Of a stretch of 64,000 bases of DNA, positions 38,609 through 49,270 are shown one piece after another (the stretch's first letter is position 1; every line of letters starts with the position of its first letter). The position numbers were made by a program, and so were the translations under genes. The DNA lies in NCBI GenBank assembly GCA_951799405.1, contig OX637335.1:23378342-23442341 (forward strand), read 5' to 3'. The notes below the pieces were generated by a model. The model had not been told where the DNA came from, made no database searches, and saw nothing but the letters and a program-made list of their open reading frames with translations. Source of the stretch: Agapetus fuscipes. Lineage: Eukaryota; Arthropoda; Insecta; Trichoptera; Glossosomatidae.

Positions 38609-38840
38609 ATGTATGCGGCTGACCACCCATGCTGTAGAAAATGGTTCACTTTGCCAATGTCATCCCTGTTTCAGGGAAGGTCGGCAAGAGTTGCAGGGTG
38701 TATGTCCATTTGAGATTTGGTTTTTATATTGTAGGTTCACATGCGGTATCCGCAAGCGCGAACTTGTACGCGTCTGCTTGTGAGAATGCATGTAATGTGA
38801 ATCCCCAATGTTATATATCTTTTCAACTTAGATTAGATTA
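38609..38840 (+). repeat. R repeat copy
   Basis: tatgcggctgaccacccatg start, gattagatta end. Confidence 0.82.
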
Positions 38841-38954
38841 GATATAAGAAAATCAATGTACTAGGAATTTATTAAAAAAAAAATAACATTCAAGACTGGA
38901 TAAAGCTAAGATGGAATAAAAAAATATTTAGAACAAGCTTTATCATTAAAACTT

Positions 38955-39210
38955 CTATGTTTAATCAAAGTTACAAAGATATTTTAACATTTAGTTTTAT
39001 TTTAAATGCATGCCCACAAACAGACACGTGTAAATTCGCGCGTACAAATGCTGCATGTGCACTTACAGATTAAAATCCAAACCTCAAATGACCATTGACC
39101 CTGCAACTTTTGCCGACCTTTCCCAAGACAGGGGGTGACATTGGCAAAGCGAACCATTTTTTTCCAGTATGGGAGGTCAGCCTCATACCAACCTATTATA
39201 CAAGGAATCT
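38955..39210 (-). repeat. R repeat copy
   Basis: Minus strand ccttgtataataggttggta start; hairpin present with one change. Confidence 0.8.
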
Positions 39211-39214
39211 GTGA

Positions 39215-40105
39215 TGAGGATAAAGCAGGAAAAAAGAGGATTTAATTGTACATTCAGTTAGTCAGTTAGTTCAACAAAGAGGATTTAGATGTAGTAGAAG
39301 ACTTAGAGAAGGAATACGAAAGATTTATTTTAAAGAACAAAAGACGTAGTCTATGATTTAAGTTGATTTAAGCCTTTGAGGTTCAGAACCCATACATACA
39401 ACAATAAGTAAGCACGTGTAGGTTTGCGTTTACATATTAAATACTGTAAAAAACTATGCAACCATTTCTGATTTTATCTGAAAAAGTTGTGACGCTGAAA
39501 AAAGTTCATTTTTTTGTAACGTACCATTATTTTAATGCTCTTGTCCAAAAATGGGTTTTCATATTTTTCCGAAAAATTCCAACAAAATAATATGTTTTGT
39601 TACTTTACTTTAAAAACGCTGATATTTTACCAAGAATCATAGGCGCTCTTTTTAAAAAAAACCTATTTTTTATTATTAACGGTCTCTTTTTTCGAAATTT
39701 TTAGGAATCGACTTTGGTGGTATTACTTGTGAGGAATTTTCCCAAAATCAATTGAAAGAAAAAATGCAAAAAATTTAATACCGAAAATACGTGGAATTTT
39801 TAGTTGCGTATTGGAATTAAAATACTGCGAAATTTCTATGCTTACTTTGTATTCCATTACCTTTCCACCAAAAATACGTATCAAAACTTACACAAGAAAC
39901 CGTGAGCGATAAAACTTGTATTGTTTAACCTCCGTTGTCTAATTTTGACTTTATGGAATGCTCACTCCCGTTTTATGTGTTGTTTCAAATTTGTTTCGGT
40001 AAAAAACATGGAGTGATCTTCAGTCAAAATATAATATTACAATTTTTTTCCGGTTTTCAACGCTGACTTTTGAGTTCTTTATTTCATTAAAACGTTATAC
40101 TAGTA
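39215..40105. other. AT-rich spacer, nothing recognised
   Basis: No coding signal or shared repeat. Confidence 0.35.
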
Positions 40106-40109
40106 CGTA

Positions 40110-40428
40110 GTAGGGCGCGGATAGTACTTGGATGGGCTACCTCTACGGTACACCGCGTGTCGTTGGCATATATTGGACCGGTCTGACTCGTAAAATGGAA
40201 GGTTGTGGATTCGTTTCCCGGCGGAGCACAAAAAATATACCATTTATATTTCGAATGTGCTCTTCGCTGGGTTGAAAAATTCATAAACCTTTACCAAAGG
40301 CCGGTCACTGAAAGGTCCATCCAGCCTTACAACAACTGGATCTTGCTTGAGAATTGGCGCTTTGTGAGGTGTGATACACACAAAAAACAGCAGTCACCAA
40401 ATTAATCATCCTATTATTATTATTATTA
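40110..40428 (+). repeat. 5S-headed SINE-A (5S part truncated)
   Basis: The last 57 bp of the 5S-like module (gggcgcggatagtacttg, accgcgtgtcgttggc), then ggaccggtc and the SINE-A body, ending cctattattattattatta. The A-box part of the tRNA-like head is deleted. Confidence 0.82.
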
Positions 40429-40667
40429 AGGAAAGTCACTTCTACATTTATAGTTCTGACAGAATTTTCTAGATCTAAGGATTTGTAACGAAATAAATTT
40501 CTGGAAACTGTTAGCAATTTCATACTTCCACAAAGATTGAGAGGATTATTATTGTATCAAAGGTGAGAATCTTTCCAAAAATGAGAAACTTATACACAAA
40601 CGCAAAAATAAAATGACAATTTGTAACTTTCAAAACAAACCCTAAACTGCCGTATTTGATCTATATC

Positions 40668-40860
40668 TATAATCTAAGTTGCAAAGATACATTGTAATTT
40701 AGATTCATATTGAATGCACGTCCACAAACAAACACGGATACTCGTAAGTTCACGCTTACTCATGCCGGATGTGAGCTAACAATATTAATACCAAAATCTG
40801 AAATGAATATAAGCCCTGCAACTCTTGTTGGCCTTCCCTGAAACAGGGGCGATTGATATT
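40668..40860 (-). repeat. R repeat copy, 5' end missing
   Basis: Contains the hairpin ccctgaaacagggg and a ctataatctaagttgc end. Confidence 0.78.
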
Positions 40861-40864
40861 AGGC

Positions 40865-41350
40865 CGCACTTGTAAGTGTGTGTGTGTTCAAGCATAGCGC
40901 CGCGCCGGCATTGCACTGCCGTGCAATACTCATATATATACCTACTCCCGCTAATGCCGCTATACCTACTCATTGTACTATAGCTGTTCAAAACATTCAT
41001 ATTGTTAAAATGTATATGCGATAGATACCTATTATTGGAGCATTGGAGATACTTATGTGTTTGTATTATGTGTTTTGTGTATGTGCAACTCTTTTGTTCT
41101 GTTGGCGTCTTTATATAAAATAAATAAAAACTCTATGATTGAGGTTTAACGTAAGGTTGTATACTTGGGTGCTGTACGTGAGTTTTTTCTTATTTGCTCT
41201 ACGCTATGTTCTACGCCACGCCTCTACGCACGGGCTCTACGCCATGACCCCCACGTGATCAATTGATCTGATTCATGGCTCCCCCGGGCTGGGGAAAATT
41301 TAATTCATTCTATCATTTGTCGTGGGCCAACTTTTTATTATTATAAAAAT
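40865..41350. other. Spacer, nothing recognised
   Basis: No coding signal or shared repeat. Confidence 0.35.
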
Positions 41351-41356
41351 GGTGTT

Positions 41357-41528
41357 GACTTATAGGTTGGTATGAGGCTGACCACCCATACTGTAAAAAA
41401 TGGTTCACTTTGACAATGTCACCCTGTTGCAGGGAAAGTCGGCAAGATAAATTATGCGTGTGGGAATGCATTTAATATGAATCTCAATTGATACATATCT
41501 TTACAGCTTAGATTTAGATTTAGATTTA
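41357..41528 (+). repeat. R repeat copy with internal deletion
   Basis: ggttggtatgaggctgacca start and agatttagatttagatt end; the centre is missing after ggcaaga. Confidence 0.8.
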
Positions 41529-41651
41529 GATGTTAATTGAAAAAAAGAAAACGTAAATATAAAATAAATTTGAAGTTGCGCTAAATGTGTAGCTTAGCTG
41601 CTTTAGTTGCGTGGTTGCGTTGCGTTCAACCTAGCGAAGAGCATATAGGTA

Positions 41652-43428
41652 TTTGTTTATTTATTTATTTATTTATTTATTAAGAGGTGCAATACAGACA
41701 ATTGGTACATATAAACAATAAAAAAAAAAAATAATAATAAGCAACAGTAACACAAATAACCAATCATCCAAACTATGCACACTACATCAATAGACACAAG
41801 CATACATCTTCACACAAACATCACGCAGGCAATCACAGCTATACAACACTAGAAACATACACAGCATTCACACAATTACAATATTTCTTTAAAATAAATC
41901 TAATACACACATAAATTTGTCACTTGCCCCCAAAAAATTAAAAAAAAAAAATAACAAAAAAAAATAAAACACAAATAAAATAAAAAATAAAAATAGAAAG
42001 TGAAAATGAAAAATAAAAAATAGAAAAATAGCCCGATACTCAACCCACCCCAGAAACAATATCAGATCCAAAAATAAGTAAACGTATTTGTTTTTTGAAT
42101 TTATATTTAGTGGTCTCAAATAGTTCACACTGCGAAAAGCTCTTATTATAAACATCACACATTCTATAGGTTGGATTTCTCGAACCTGCAAAGGTATTGG
42201 TTTTATGGAGATAAAATGGAAAACAAGACCTAGTGAGATTAGGTAATCTAAAATTGATTTTATTTAAAATATTGGGCGCGTCAAACTCAGATACACACAC
42301 CTTTCTGAGATTACAAACATCTATCAAAGTTCTTCTTGATTCAAGTTTAGGTAGTGTTTCAAATAAAGTACTATTGGGGAGTCTTTTCTTCATCAATTTA
42401 ATAAAACGTGTTTGAGTTCTTTCAATCTGATCAATATATTTCTTAAAATGTGGATTCCACACGGTCGAACAGTATTCAAGCTTAGAACGAATAAGTGACA
42501 TGTACAAAAACAAAGAAGATTCACCAAATTTGAAAGGTTTAGTAGTCCTCAAGATGAAACCCAGTAATTTATTACTTTCCTCAGTGATTTTATTTACATG
42601 TTCGTCGAAGTTAAGTTTAGAATCAAATGTGATACCCAAATCCCTAATTCTATGAACCCTCAATAAACTGTAGCCATTTATATTGTAATTGTGGTCAATT
42701 TTCACTTTATTTTTTGTAAATGTAATTGAATTACACTTATTGAGGTTCAAAAACAAATTATTATTAAAACAATAATCATGTAATCTATTTAAATCCTCAT
42801 TAAGCAATTCACAGTCGTATGATGATCGAATTTGGCGGAAAATTTTGAGATCATCTGCAAATAATAGGAACTCAGAATGTCTAAAGCAGCTACCAATATC
42901 ATTAACGAATATAGTAAACAACAATGGACCCAAAACAGAGCCCTGTGGAACACCAGAAGTAATTACGATGCTTTCCGATGAGTATCCATTTAGTTTGACA
43001 GTCATTAGTCTATTAGAAATATAAGATGAAATCCATCTCAAAAGGCTTCCATGTATACCATGAGTTTCCAACTTTCTCAATAATATACGATGATCAACTT
43101 TGTCGAAAGCCTTTTGGAAATCTGTATAAATTGCATCTACCTGAACTCGACCGTCCAACGCAGAAAACAGATAGTCACAGTATGAGATAAGATTAGTGAC
43201 CGTCGATCTACCTCGTATAAAACCATGCTGTTCAATCAGCAGATACGGCTTAAGAAAGAATGTCATTTGTTCTCTAACAATAGATTCGAAAATCTTTGAT
43301 ATGGAAGATAAAATTGATATAGGCCTATAATTCCTTACGTCTGATCTGTCACCTGACTTGTACAAAGGAGTCACATTAGCTGCTTTCCATTTACGTGGAA
43401 AATAGCCTTCATCGATACTTTTTTTAAA
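41652..43428 (-). mobile_element. 5'-truncated non-LTR retrotransposon (Jockey/CR1 group)
   Basis: The 3' end carries a TAAA/TTTA microsatellite tail (41652-41682 on +). The only frame is the polymerase; endonuclease and ORF1 are missing. A similar TAAA-tailed 3' end occurs at 53.6-53.9 kb. Confidence 0.82.
42040..43428 (-). CDS. Reverse transcriptase of a truncated LINE
   Basis: About 460 residues, open to the stop at 42040. It starts inside the RT domain (GYFPRKWKAANVTPLYKSGD, then NYRPISILSSISKIFESIV). Motif A is DFQKAFDKVDH, motif B SGVPQGSVLGPLLF, and the catalytic FADD box lies in LLFADDLKIF; all catalytic Asp are present. The C-terminal region (LEYCSTVWNPHF, IERTQTRFIKLM) is the LINE thumb and connection. 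An upstream extension of the open frame (to 43752) runs through SINE sequence and is not part of the protein. The missing 5' part makes it non-functional, but the intact frame implies a recent insertion. Confidence 0.85.
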   Translation of the reverse strand, partial: FKKSIDEGYFPRKWKAANVTPLYKSGDRSDVRNYRPISILSSISKIFESIVREQMTFFLKPYLLIEQHGFIRGRSTVTNLISYCDYLFSALDGRVQVDAIYTDFQKAFDKVDHRILLRKLETHGIHGSLLRWISSYISNRLMTVKLNGYSSESIVITSGVPQGSVLGPLLFTIFVNDIGSCFRHSEFLLFADDLKIFRQIRSSYDCELLNEDLNRLHDYCFNNNLFLNLNKCNSITFTKNKVKIDHNYNINGYSLLRVHRIRDLGITFDSKLNFDEHVNKITEESNKLLGFILRTTKPFKFGESSLFLYMSLIRSKLEYCSTVWNPHFKKYIDQIERTQTRFIKLMKKRLPNSTLFETLPKLESRRTLIDVCNLRKVCVSEFDAPNILNKINFRLPNLTRSCFPFYLHKTNTFAGSRNPTYRMCDVYNKSFSQCELFETTKYKFKKQIRLLIFGSDIVSGVG

Positions 43429-43689
43429 TTTGAAAATATAAATGGTATATTTTTTGTGCTCCGCCGGGATTCGAACCCACAACCTTCCACTCAGAGTCTG
43501 AAGTGTTACCACTGACAACGTACCGGTCACGCTTAGTTGCGTGGAAATAAATACATTTGTTATAAACTCTGTACATAATGCGATATTTACATACGAGTTT
43601 GTGGACAGCACGCTGACCGCATTTAAAGTTGTTGTAGGGACTGAGCGATATTTATTTTTATCTGCGCGGCTTACAAATGGCTTACTTTG

Positions 43690-44640
43690 TACAAGTGTGC
43701 GCGCCAGGGGACACAAAAGAGGGCGTAACAGTTGTTCTGGAGTCCCTGCCAACGCATGACGGCAACCTCAGAAGGTCAAGTTTTGTCACGCGCTTTAGTG
43801 TCGATGTGAGTTCGGTCACCACGAATTGTTAGAGATTGTGTTGTTGCATGTGATCGATGATTGTAAGTGTAAAAACTGTGGTGCTACCTGTAAAGTAACA
43901 GGTACCAGAGTCAAGCTTCGTCATGCGCTTTTTTTTTATAGAAAGTTGTTGTTGCATGTGATCGATGATTGTAGGTGTAAAAACTTAGGTGTGATCTATG
44001 AACCAGGTACCAGGAACACATACAAAGGCGTATCGGCTGTCTGGAATCCCTTCCAATGCATGATGGCAACCTCAGAAGGTCAAGCTTTGTCACGCGCATT
44101 AGTGTCATGTGTGAGTTCGGTGACCACGAACTTATTTTTTATAGAAAGTTGTTGTTGCATGTGATCGATGATTGTAGGTGTAAAAACTGCGGTGCGATCT
44201 GTGAACTACCAGTTACCAGATACGAGGGAGTATCAGTCATTCTGTAATCCCTTCCAATGCGTTATCTCAGAAGGTCAAGCTTTGTCACGCGCTTTCGTGT
44301 CGTATGTGAGTTCGGTCACCACGAATTGTTAGAGAAGGTGTTGTTGCATGTGATCGACGCTTGTAGGTTTACCCACTGAGGTACTACATGTGAAGTATCA
44401 GGTACCATGGGACAAGCTTCGTCACGCGCTTTGGTATTAGATGTGAGTTCGGTGACTACGAGCTGAATTTTGAAAGAAGGTGTTTGTTGCATGTGATCGA
44501 TGATTGAAGGTGTAACAACTGCGGCGCGATTTGTGAAGCATCAGGTACCAGGGGACATATACGAGGGCGTGCCAGTTGTTCTGGAATCCCTTACAACGCA
44601 TGACGGCATTCTTAGAAGGTCATGCGCTTTAGTGCCATAT
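43690..44640. repeat. Satellite-like array, about 200-bp unit, some five diverged copies
   Basis: Recurring blocks in order: tcacgcgctttagtgtc, gtgagttcggtcaccacgaa, ttgttgcatgtgatcgatga, ttgtaggtgtaaaaactg, ggaatcccttccaa, cctcagaaggtcaagctttg. A sixth degraded unit lies at 45220-45375. Confidence 0.82.
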
Positions 44641-44828
44641 CATCCACCCAGTGCTTGTTTGGCTTATTTACCATTTGGTTCAAAGATAACCTGTCAATTG
44701 AATAATCTGAAAAATTACATTCTAGACAATATGAGCTAAGAAAAAACCGTAAAACATGATAATGTTAGTGTTGTTTTAAATATTAAAAAAAACAATTTCC
44801 ACTTTTTATAATACACATTTTTCTAGTA

Positions 44829-45149
44829 CAGCGGTCGCCAAACTTTTTGTTTTTTTTTTTTGTTTTGTTTTGTTTTGTCAGTTTATTCATAATTTAAATC
44901 CCGCGGACCACTAAAAGGATTTTTTAAGTGTTAAATATATTTATAAAAAAAATTGTGATCAAAGAATACATAAAATGTACCTAGTTAATAAAATGAAACT
45001 ATTAATAGTAACCAAGTTATGAAAGCTTTATTAATAAACCGTAATAAAAAAAACAAAATAAACAAAAATTGTAATTGTAGTAAGTATATTCCACATTTTT
45101 CTGCGGACCAGCGAAATTTTCTCGCGGACCACCACTTTGGGAACCGCTG
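44829..45149. mobile_element. 321-bp non-autonomous hAT element
   Basis: Ends cagcggtcgccaaac and gggaaccgctg. Target duplication ttctagta (44821-44828) and gtctagta (45150-45157), 8 bp as for hAT. The copies of gcggaccac are near each end. No frame. Confidence 0.8.
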
Positions 45150-45219
45150 GTCTAGTACACATAAAAATTGCTCATGTGGAAATACATTTGATAGACATAA
45201 GACAAAATAGTACCAAGAG

Positions 45220-45375
45220 GGCGATATATGAGTTCGATGATTACGAAATGAATTTTTTAGAGAAAGTTTTGTTGCACGTGATCGAAGATTGTAGGTGTAC
45301 GAAGTGACTTTTGGTCATGCATCAACAACGAACGTAACGGAAATCTCAGAAGGTTAAGATCCGTCACGTACTTTT
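45220..45375. repeat. Degraded unit of the 200-bp satellite
   Basis: gagttcgatgattacgaa, gttgcacgtgatcgaagatt, aatctcagaaggttaagat match the array units. Confidence 0.65.
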
Positions 45376-45429
45376 AATACCTCTTTTCAATGCAACGTTT
45401 AAGCGATTTCTTCTCAATTCCTCCCCTTT

Positions 45430-45636
45430 AAAAAAATACTTCACTTTGCCAATGTCACCCCTGTGTCAGGGCAGGTAGGCAAAAGTTGTAGGGTTTATGT
45501 TCATTTGAGATTTGGATTTTATTTGTAAGTACACATTCAGCATTTGTAAGCGCGAACTACACGTGTTTGTATATGGGCATGCATTTGATATGCGCTTTAA
45601 ATGTTAATATATCTTTGCAACTTAGATTATAGATAA
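45430..45636 (+). repeat. R repeat copy
   Basis: Hairpin region changed to cccctgtgtcaggg; end gattatagataa. Confidence 0.78.
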
Positions 45637-45649
45637 AGAAATTATTTTG

Positions 45650-45905
45650 ATGATGTGGATGATGAGTCGATGATTTCTTTATGGCGCCGTTTCGTGATGT
45701 AGTCACTCCAAGGGCGCTTGTGCAAATGATGCCAGAAATTTGCTTGCCTTCAGTGTATTTCGTAACTTTCCATGGTCCTCTAGCTCTCACACATGATGTG
45801 GCAGGTGGTTCCAGGCCAAAGGACCAGCAACTGCAAATGCACGCTCTCCAATTTGAGCTTATCGTAAGAGGAATAGCACATATTATGTCTGCGTAAATGC
45901 ATGTT
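45650..45905 (-). pseudogene. LINE 3'-end fragment
   Basis: Minus strand encodes ERAFAVAGPLAWNHLPHHV, the CR1/L2-type C-terminal motif, followed by worn sequence and an atc-rich end at 45650. Confidence 0.65.
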
Positions 45906-46329
45906 CTGTAAGTAGGTAATTTTGCTCAAATTATTCAATAAACATAGATATAATATATTTTCATTAAGTATTTACATTAAAATAAATACGAAGCATGTAT
46001 TTTAGAATGATAACGTGAACTTGTTACAAGTAACATTAAAATTTATGTATAGGAAGAAACAATGGAAGGATGAAACACAAAATGAATGTACCTATCCATT
46101 GTTTGAGGGTTACGCCTCTGTTCGCATGCTACAGGAACAAGCTGCGTTAGTTGTAATTCTACGGACATCACGTGTATAATACATAACGTATACTCCAACT
46201 ATAAGCCCTACGTTAAACTCTACCATAGAGTTACATAAAAATATATGGAAACTGAAATGCTCTTAGAAATTCTGTTGTTGGTTACGCACATTTTTGGGGA
46301 AACGCGTTTGTTGAGTCTAAACGTTGAAT

Positions 46330-47050
46330 TTTGTACTTGGCGTCATCGATATATTCAAAGAACTGGATGGGCTAAGAAATCAATCCTTTGAGAATTAGAA
46401 ATACGCTACCCCACTCATCACACAAAAATCCAAATTCAATCTATCGGTAACCTTCCAACTGTGGACAGGTGTGTAACCTAATTGGAAAAAAAATCCATAT
46501 AAATGCCAAACTGGGTATTTTCTAAACGTACCAACAAAAGAGAGTAAATGTGTTATAGAACATGGAATTATATTTCAATTTAATCACTTTTCTATATGAT
46601 TACGTTGATAAAATTTATTTTTCGTTTGTCGAAATATTTTGTTCGCGAAAGTGACAGCCATTTCTAGAACTAGTGATGTTCAAATATAATATATAGGTAC
46701 CTACTTGCTTTTTCAAGTATGTAACTTCTATGCTCGCGGCAATAGATACTTGTGAAAATCGTCCCGTACATAATGAGGTGGGAATATTTTTGAATTTGGA
46801 ATTTATCATACTTTCAACAACACTAGTAACAAACACGTTACCATAGTGATTTCATGGGTTTCCATGGTGATATATACATAGATTGAAGGCAAAGTAGAGA
46901 CACGTTGCTTACATAGAAAATAACAAAAGCATTTCATATGTCGTGAGCGAGACAGCACTATTAACAATGTATGGTGTCAAAGACGTTGCTTCATGTCGAT
47001 TGGTACTAAATCACCTTCACAGCCCCTCCATATATATACCTCCATGCTTG
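46330..47050 (+). repeat. Dispersed duplicated segment P, copy 2 (no SINE)
   Basis: Collinear with 35225-36150. Lacks the SINE of copy 1 but has an extra segment of about 90 bp at 46533-46630. Confidence 0.8.
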
Positions 47051-47054
47051 GCGT

Positions 47055-47695
47055 ACCCTAGGGATGTTTTATTTGTGCTGCTTCTACGCGAGTGCATACT
47101 TTGAATTATTTTATAGACGAGGCGAGGGGGGGAGGGTGACCGAAGGGAAACGGACTATCAGTACAATTTCAGACGAACAAATCCCGTCATAAAAACATGA
47201 TACGAGTAGCATAAATACGGGAAATTGCATTTCAGGGGCTTAAGACTCCGTTCACAAAAAAATCCCGTTGTTTTTCAAAATATATTTCTTATACTTTATG
47301 GTCGTAGTAAAAGAGTGACATTAATGCTAAAAACCACGCGTATTTAATGATTGTTAATTTGTAATTTTTTAAGTGTTTTTTTTTATATAACTTAAAAAAT
47401 GACGACATAAAAAAAAAAAAAAAAACTCGTTTTTATTTTACATTTTTTGCTTTTAATTTTTTTGTTGTGTATTTTGGAAATATTTGTTTCTTCATAATTA
47501 TAGAATGATACAAAGTCTAGAAAATAATGCAGTTTAGTTAATTTGATGTGATTAGTTTCTGAGATAATATGAAAAAACTGTTTTCAAGAATTCAATAAAT
47601 ATATTTTTAATTTATATAAAAAAAATTAACTGTAAAATCTTAAATAATATATATATATATATATATATAAAATATATAATTCAACGGCCTCCCCA
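47055..47695. other. AT-rich spacer, nothing recognised
   Basis: Includes a TA microsatellite at about 47646-47670. Confidence 0.4.
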
Positions 47696-47701
47696 TACAA
47701 A

Positions 47702-47941
47702 ATAAATGCATTAACATTTATAATTCATATTCAATGCACGCCTCCATGGAGGCACGAGTGAGTTCGCGCTTATCAATGCTGCATGTGTAATAACAAATAA
47801 AAAATTTCAGCCTCCCATAACCATAAGCCCCGCAACTTTTGCCGATCTTTACAGAAACAGGGGGAACATTTGTTAAGTGAACCCATTTATGCGATATGGG
47901 TGGTAAGCCTCATCCTAACCTATAGGTAAGTCAAGGAATTT
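47702..47941 (-). repeat. R repeat copy, diverged
   Basis: Hairpin acagaaacaggggg; minus-strand start ccttgacttacctatagg. Confidence 0.72.
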
Positions 47942-48049
47942 GAGTTTGAAACATCCTTAAACAACGGTTATCTTTATTTATCTACAGTTTCGGAATTTTC
48001 GAAATTTAAAATTTCCCTTCTTTACTAAGGCCTTCTTTATTAAGGCGTA

Positions 48050-48125
48050 AAAAAAACGTTTTAAGCGCCTTTGCAGTAACAGTAGTCACGAAACGGCGCT
48101 ATACAAATCATAATCATCATCATAG
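48050..48125 (+). repeat. Short LINE 3'-end remnant
   Basis: aagcgcctttgcagtaac, gaaacggcgctatacaaat, then catcatcat; matches the inverse of the LINE end at 63.06-63.12 kb. Confidence 0.55.
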
Positions 48126-48129
48126 AAGT

Positions 48130-48470
48130 GCCACAAGAAGAGAAGTTTTTTTTTAATGAAGATAGTTTTGTGCTAATACACATTAAAACGAGCACCTTAT
48201 AGACACACACTCAAAAATTTACAAAATTATATAAACCTTAATGTAATTATGTGGGTGAATTAATTTTCAGAGAAAGCTTCTTGATGAGTTTCACAGAAAG
48301 TGTACAGGATTCTCTAGCCTTAATATTTTTTCTCACATCTCTAAAAAATCCTAGATTTCCCTCAAAGTGAATTATAAAATTAGAGGGGAAGTTAATTTAG
48401 TATTGTCATTCTTTTTAACACAATTATTTTCAATTAATAATGCAAAAATACAACACAAACTTTTTCTTCA
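48130..48470. other. Spacer, nothing recognised
   Basis: No coding signal or shared repeat. Confidence 0.35.
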
Positions 48471-48475
48471 CTAAA

Positions 48476-48719
48476 ATCTATAATCTAAATTGCGAGGATA
48501 TATTCATTTAAAGCTCTCAGATGTATGCCCACAAACAAACACGTGTAGTTCGCGCTTACAAATGCTGAATGTGTACTTACAAATAAAATCCAAACCTCAA
48601 ATGAAAATAAGCCCCACAACTTTTGCCGACCTTCCCTGAAACAGGGGTGACATTGGCAAAGTGAACCATTTTTTACAGTATGGGTGGCCAGCCTCATACC
48701 AACCTATAAGTCAAGGAAT
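48476..48719 (-). repeat. R repeat copy, full length
   Basis: ccttgacttataggttggta (minus) to ctataatctaaattgc end. Confidence 0.85.
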
Positions 48720-48732
48720 AGAAGAGTTCACG

Positions 48733-48818
48733 AGGTGATTTATTTCCTCGAGCGCTTTGATGTTGTCTTCTTGATAATGATGTAATAACATCGAAAGCGC
48801 TCGAGGAAATAAATCAAC
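48733..48818. repeat. Inverted repeat with degenerate hammerhead-like core
   Basis: tgatttatttcctcgagcgc and its inverse gcgctcgaggaaataaatca flank a loop. The order cttgataa, gatgt-aata-acatc, gaaagcgc resembles a worn hammerhead. A related half is at 37870-37930. Confidence 0.45.
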
Positions 48819-48934
48819 TGGTGAAGAGAAACATTGAGTTTTATTTTAATATTATTAATTTAAAAATAATCTTCACAATGTCAATACACAAACCTTTCAA
48901 TTTTGACAATAATTTTCTTTATCAGGGTTGATAT

Positions 48935-49270
48935 ACGCAAACGCAAACGCAACTAAGCTACACATACAGTGTAACTTCTTGCCACGTTATCCCCGAAGGG
49001 GTAGCATGTGGCGAGTTGATCCAATTTATTTTTACAGGTAATCAGGCCGGCCTTACGTCAACCACTTCAGTTGAAATGGGGGTTTCCCAGCTCCCAAAGG
49101 GCGCTGGTACTCATTTCTTGTGAAGGCTGAGTAAACCTTGCCGGTATTTTATTTTGTGGTTAGAAATAAACACCGAAACGGGAAATCATTTCTGACACCC
49201 TCGGTGGGATTCGAACCCGAGCTCACGGCATGGAATGCAAGCATTTTACCAACTGAGCTATCAACCGGAC
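48935..49270 (-). repeat. SINE-B copy, full length
   Basis: Head at 49270-49200 with B box; end tttgcgtttgcgtata. Confidence 0.85.

Larger units (their letters stand above)
41620..43530 (-). repeat. SINE-A interrupted by a LINE
   Basis: SINE-A sequence caacctagcgaagagcatat ends at 41650. The same element continues at 43428 (tttgaaaatataaatgg) through its head to 43530. The LINE lies between these two points. Confidence 0.8.

Noticed and set aside
41640..43530. A SINE-LINE chimeric retrotranscript, since a SINE head is joined to the 5' end of the LINE
   Set aside because: The missing SINE-A body (caacctagcgaagagcatat) is found on the other side of the LINE at 41620-41650, so the LINE simply inserted into a SINE.
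43429..43752. The LINE polymerase frame appears to continue upstream to a Met at 43752, making a 570-residue protein
   Set aside because: The upstream part is SINE-A head sequence (B box gttcgaatccc) and unrelated DNA that happen to stay open. The LINE begins at about 43428.
43826..44164. A 112-codon open frame in the 200-bp satellite
   Set aside because: It follows the tandem unit, is not preserved in the other units, and resembles no protein.
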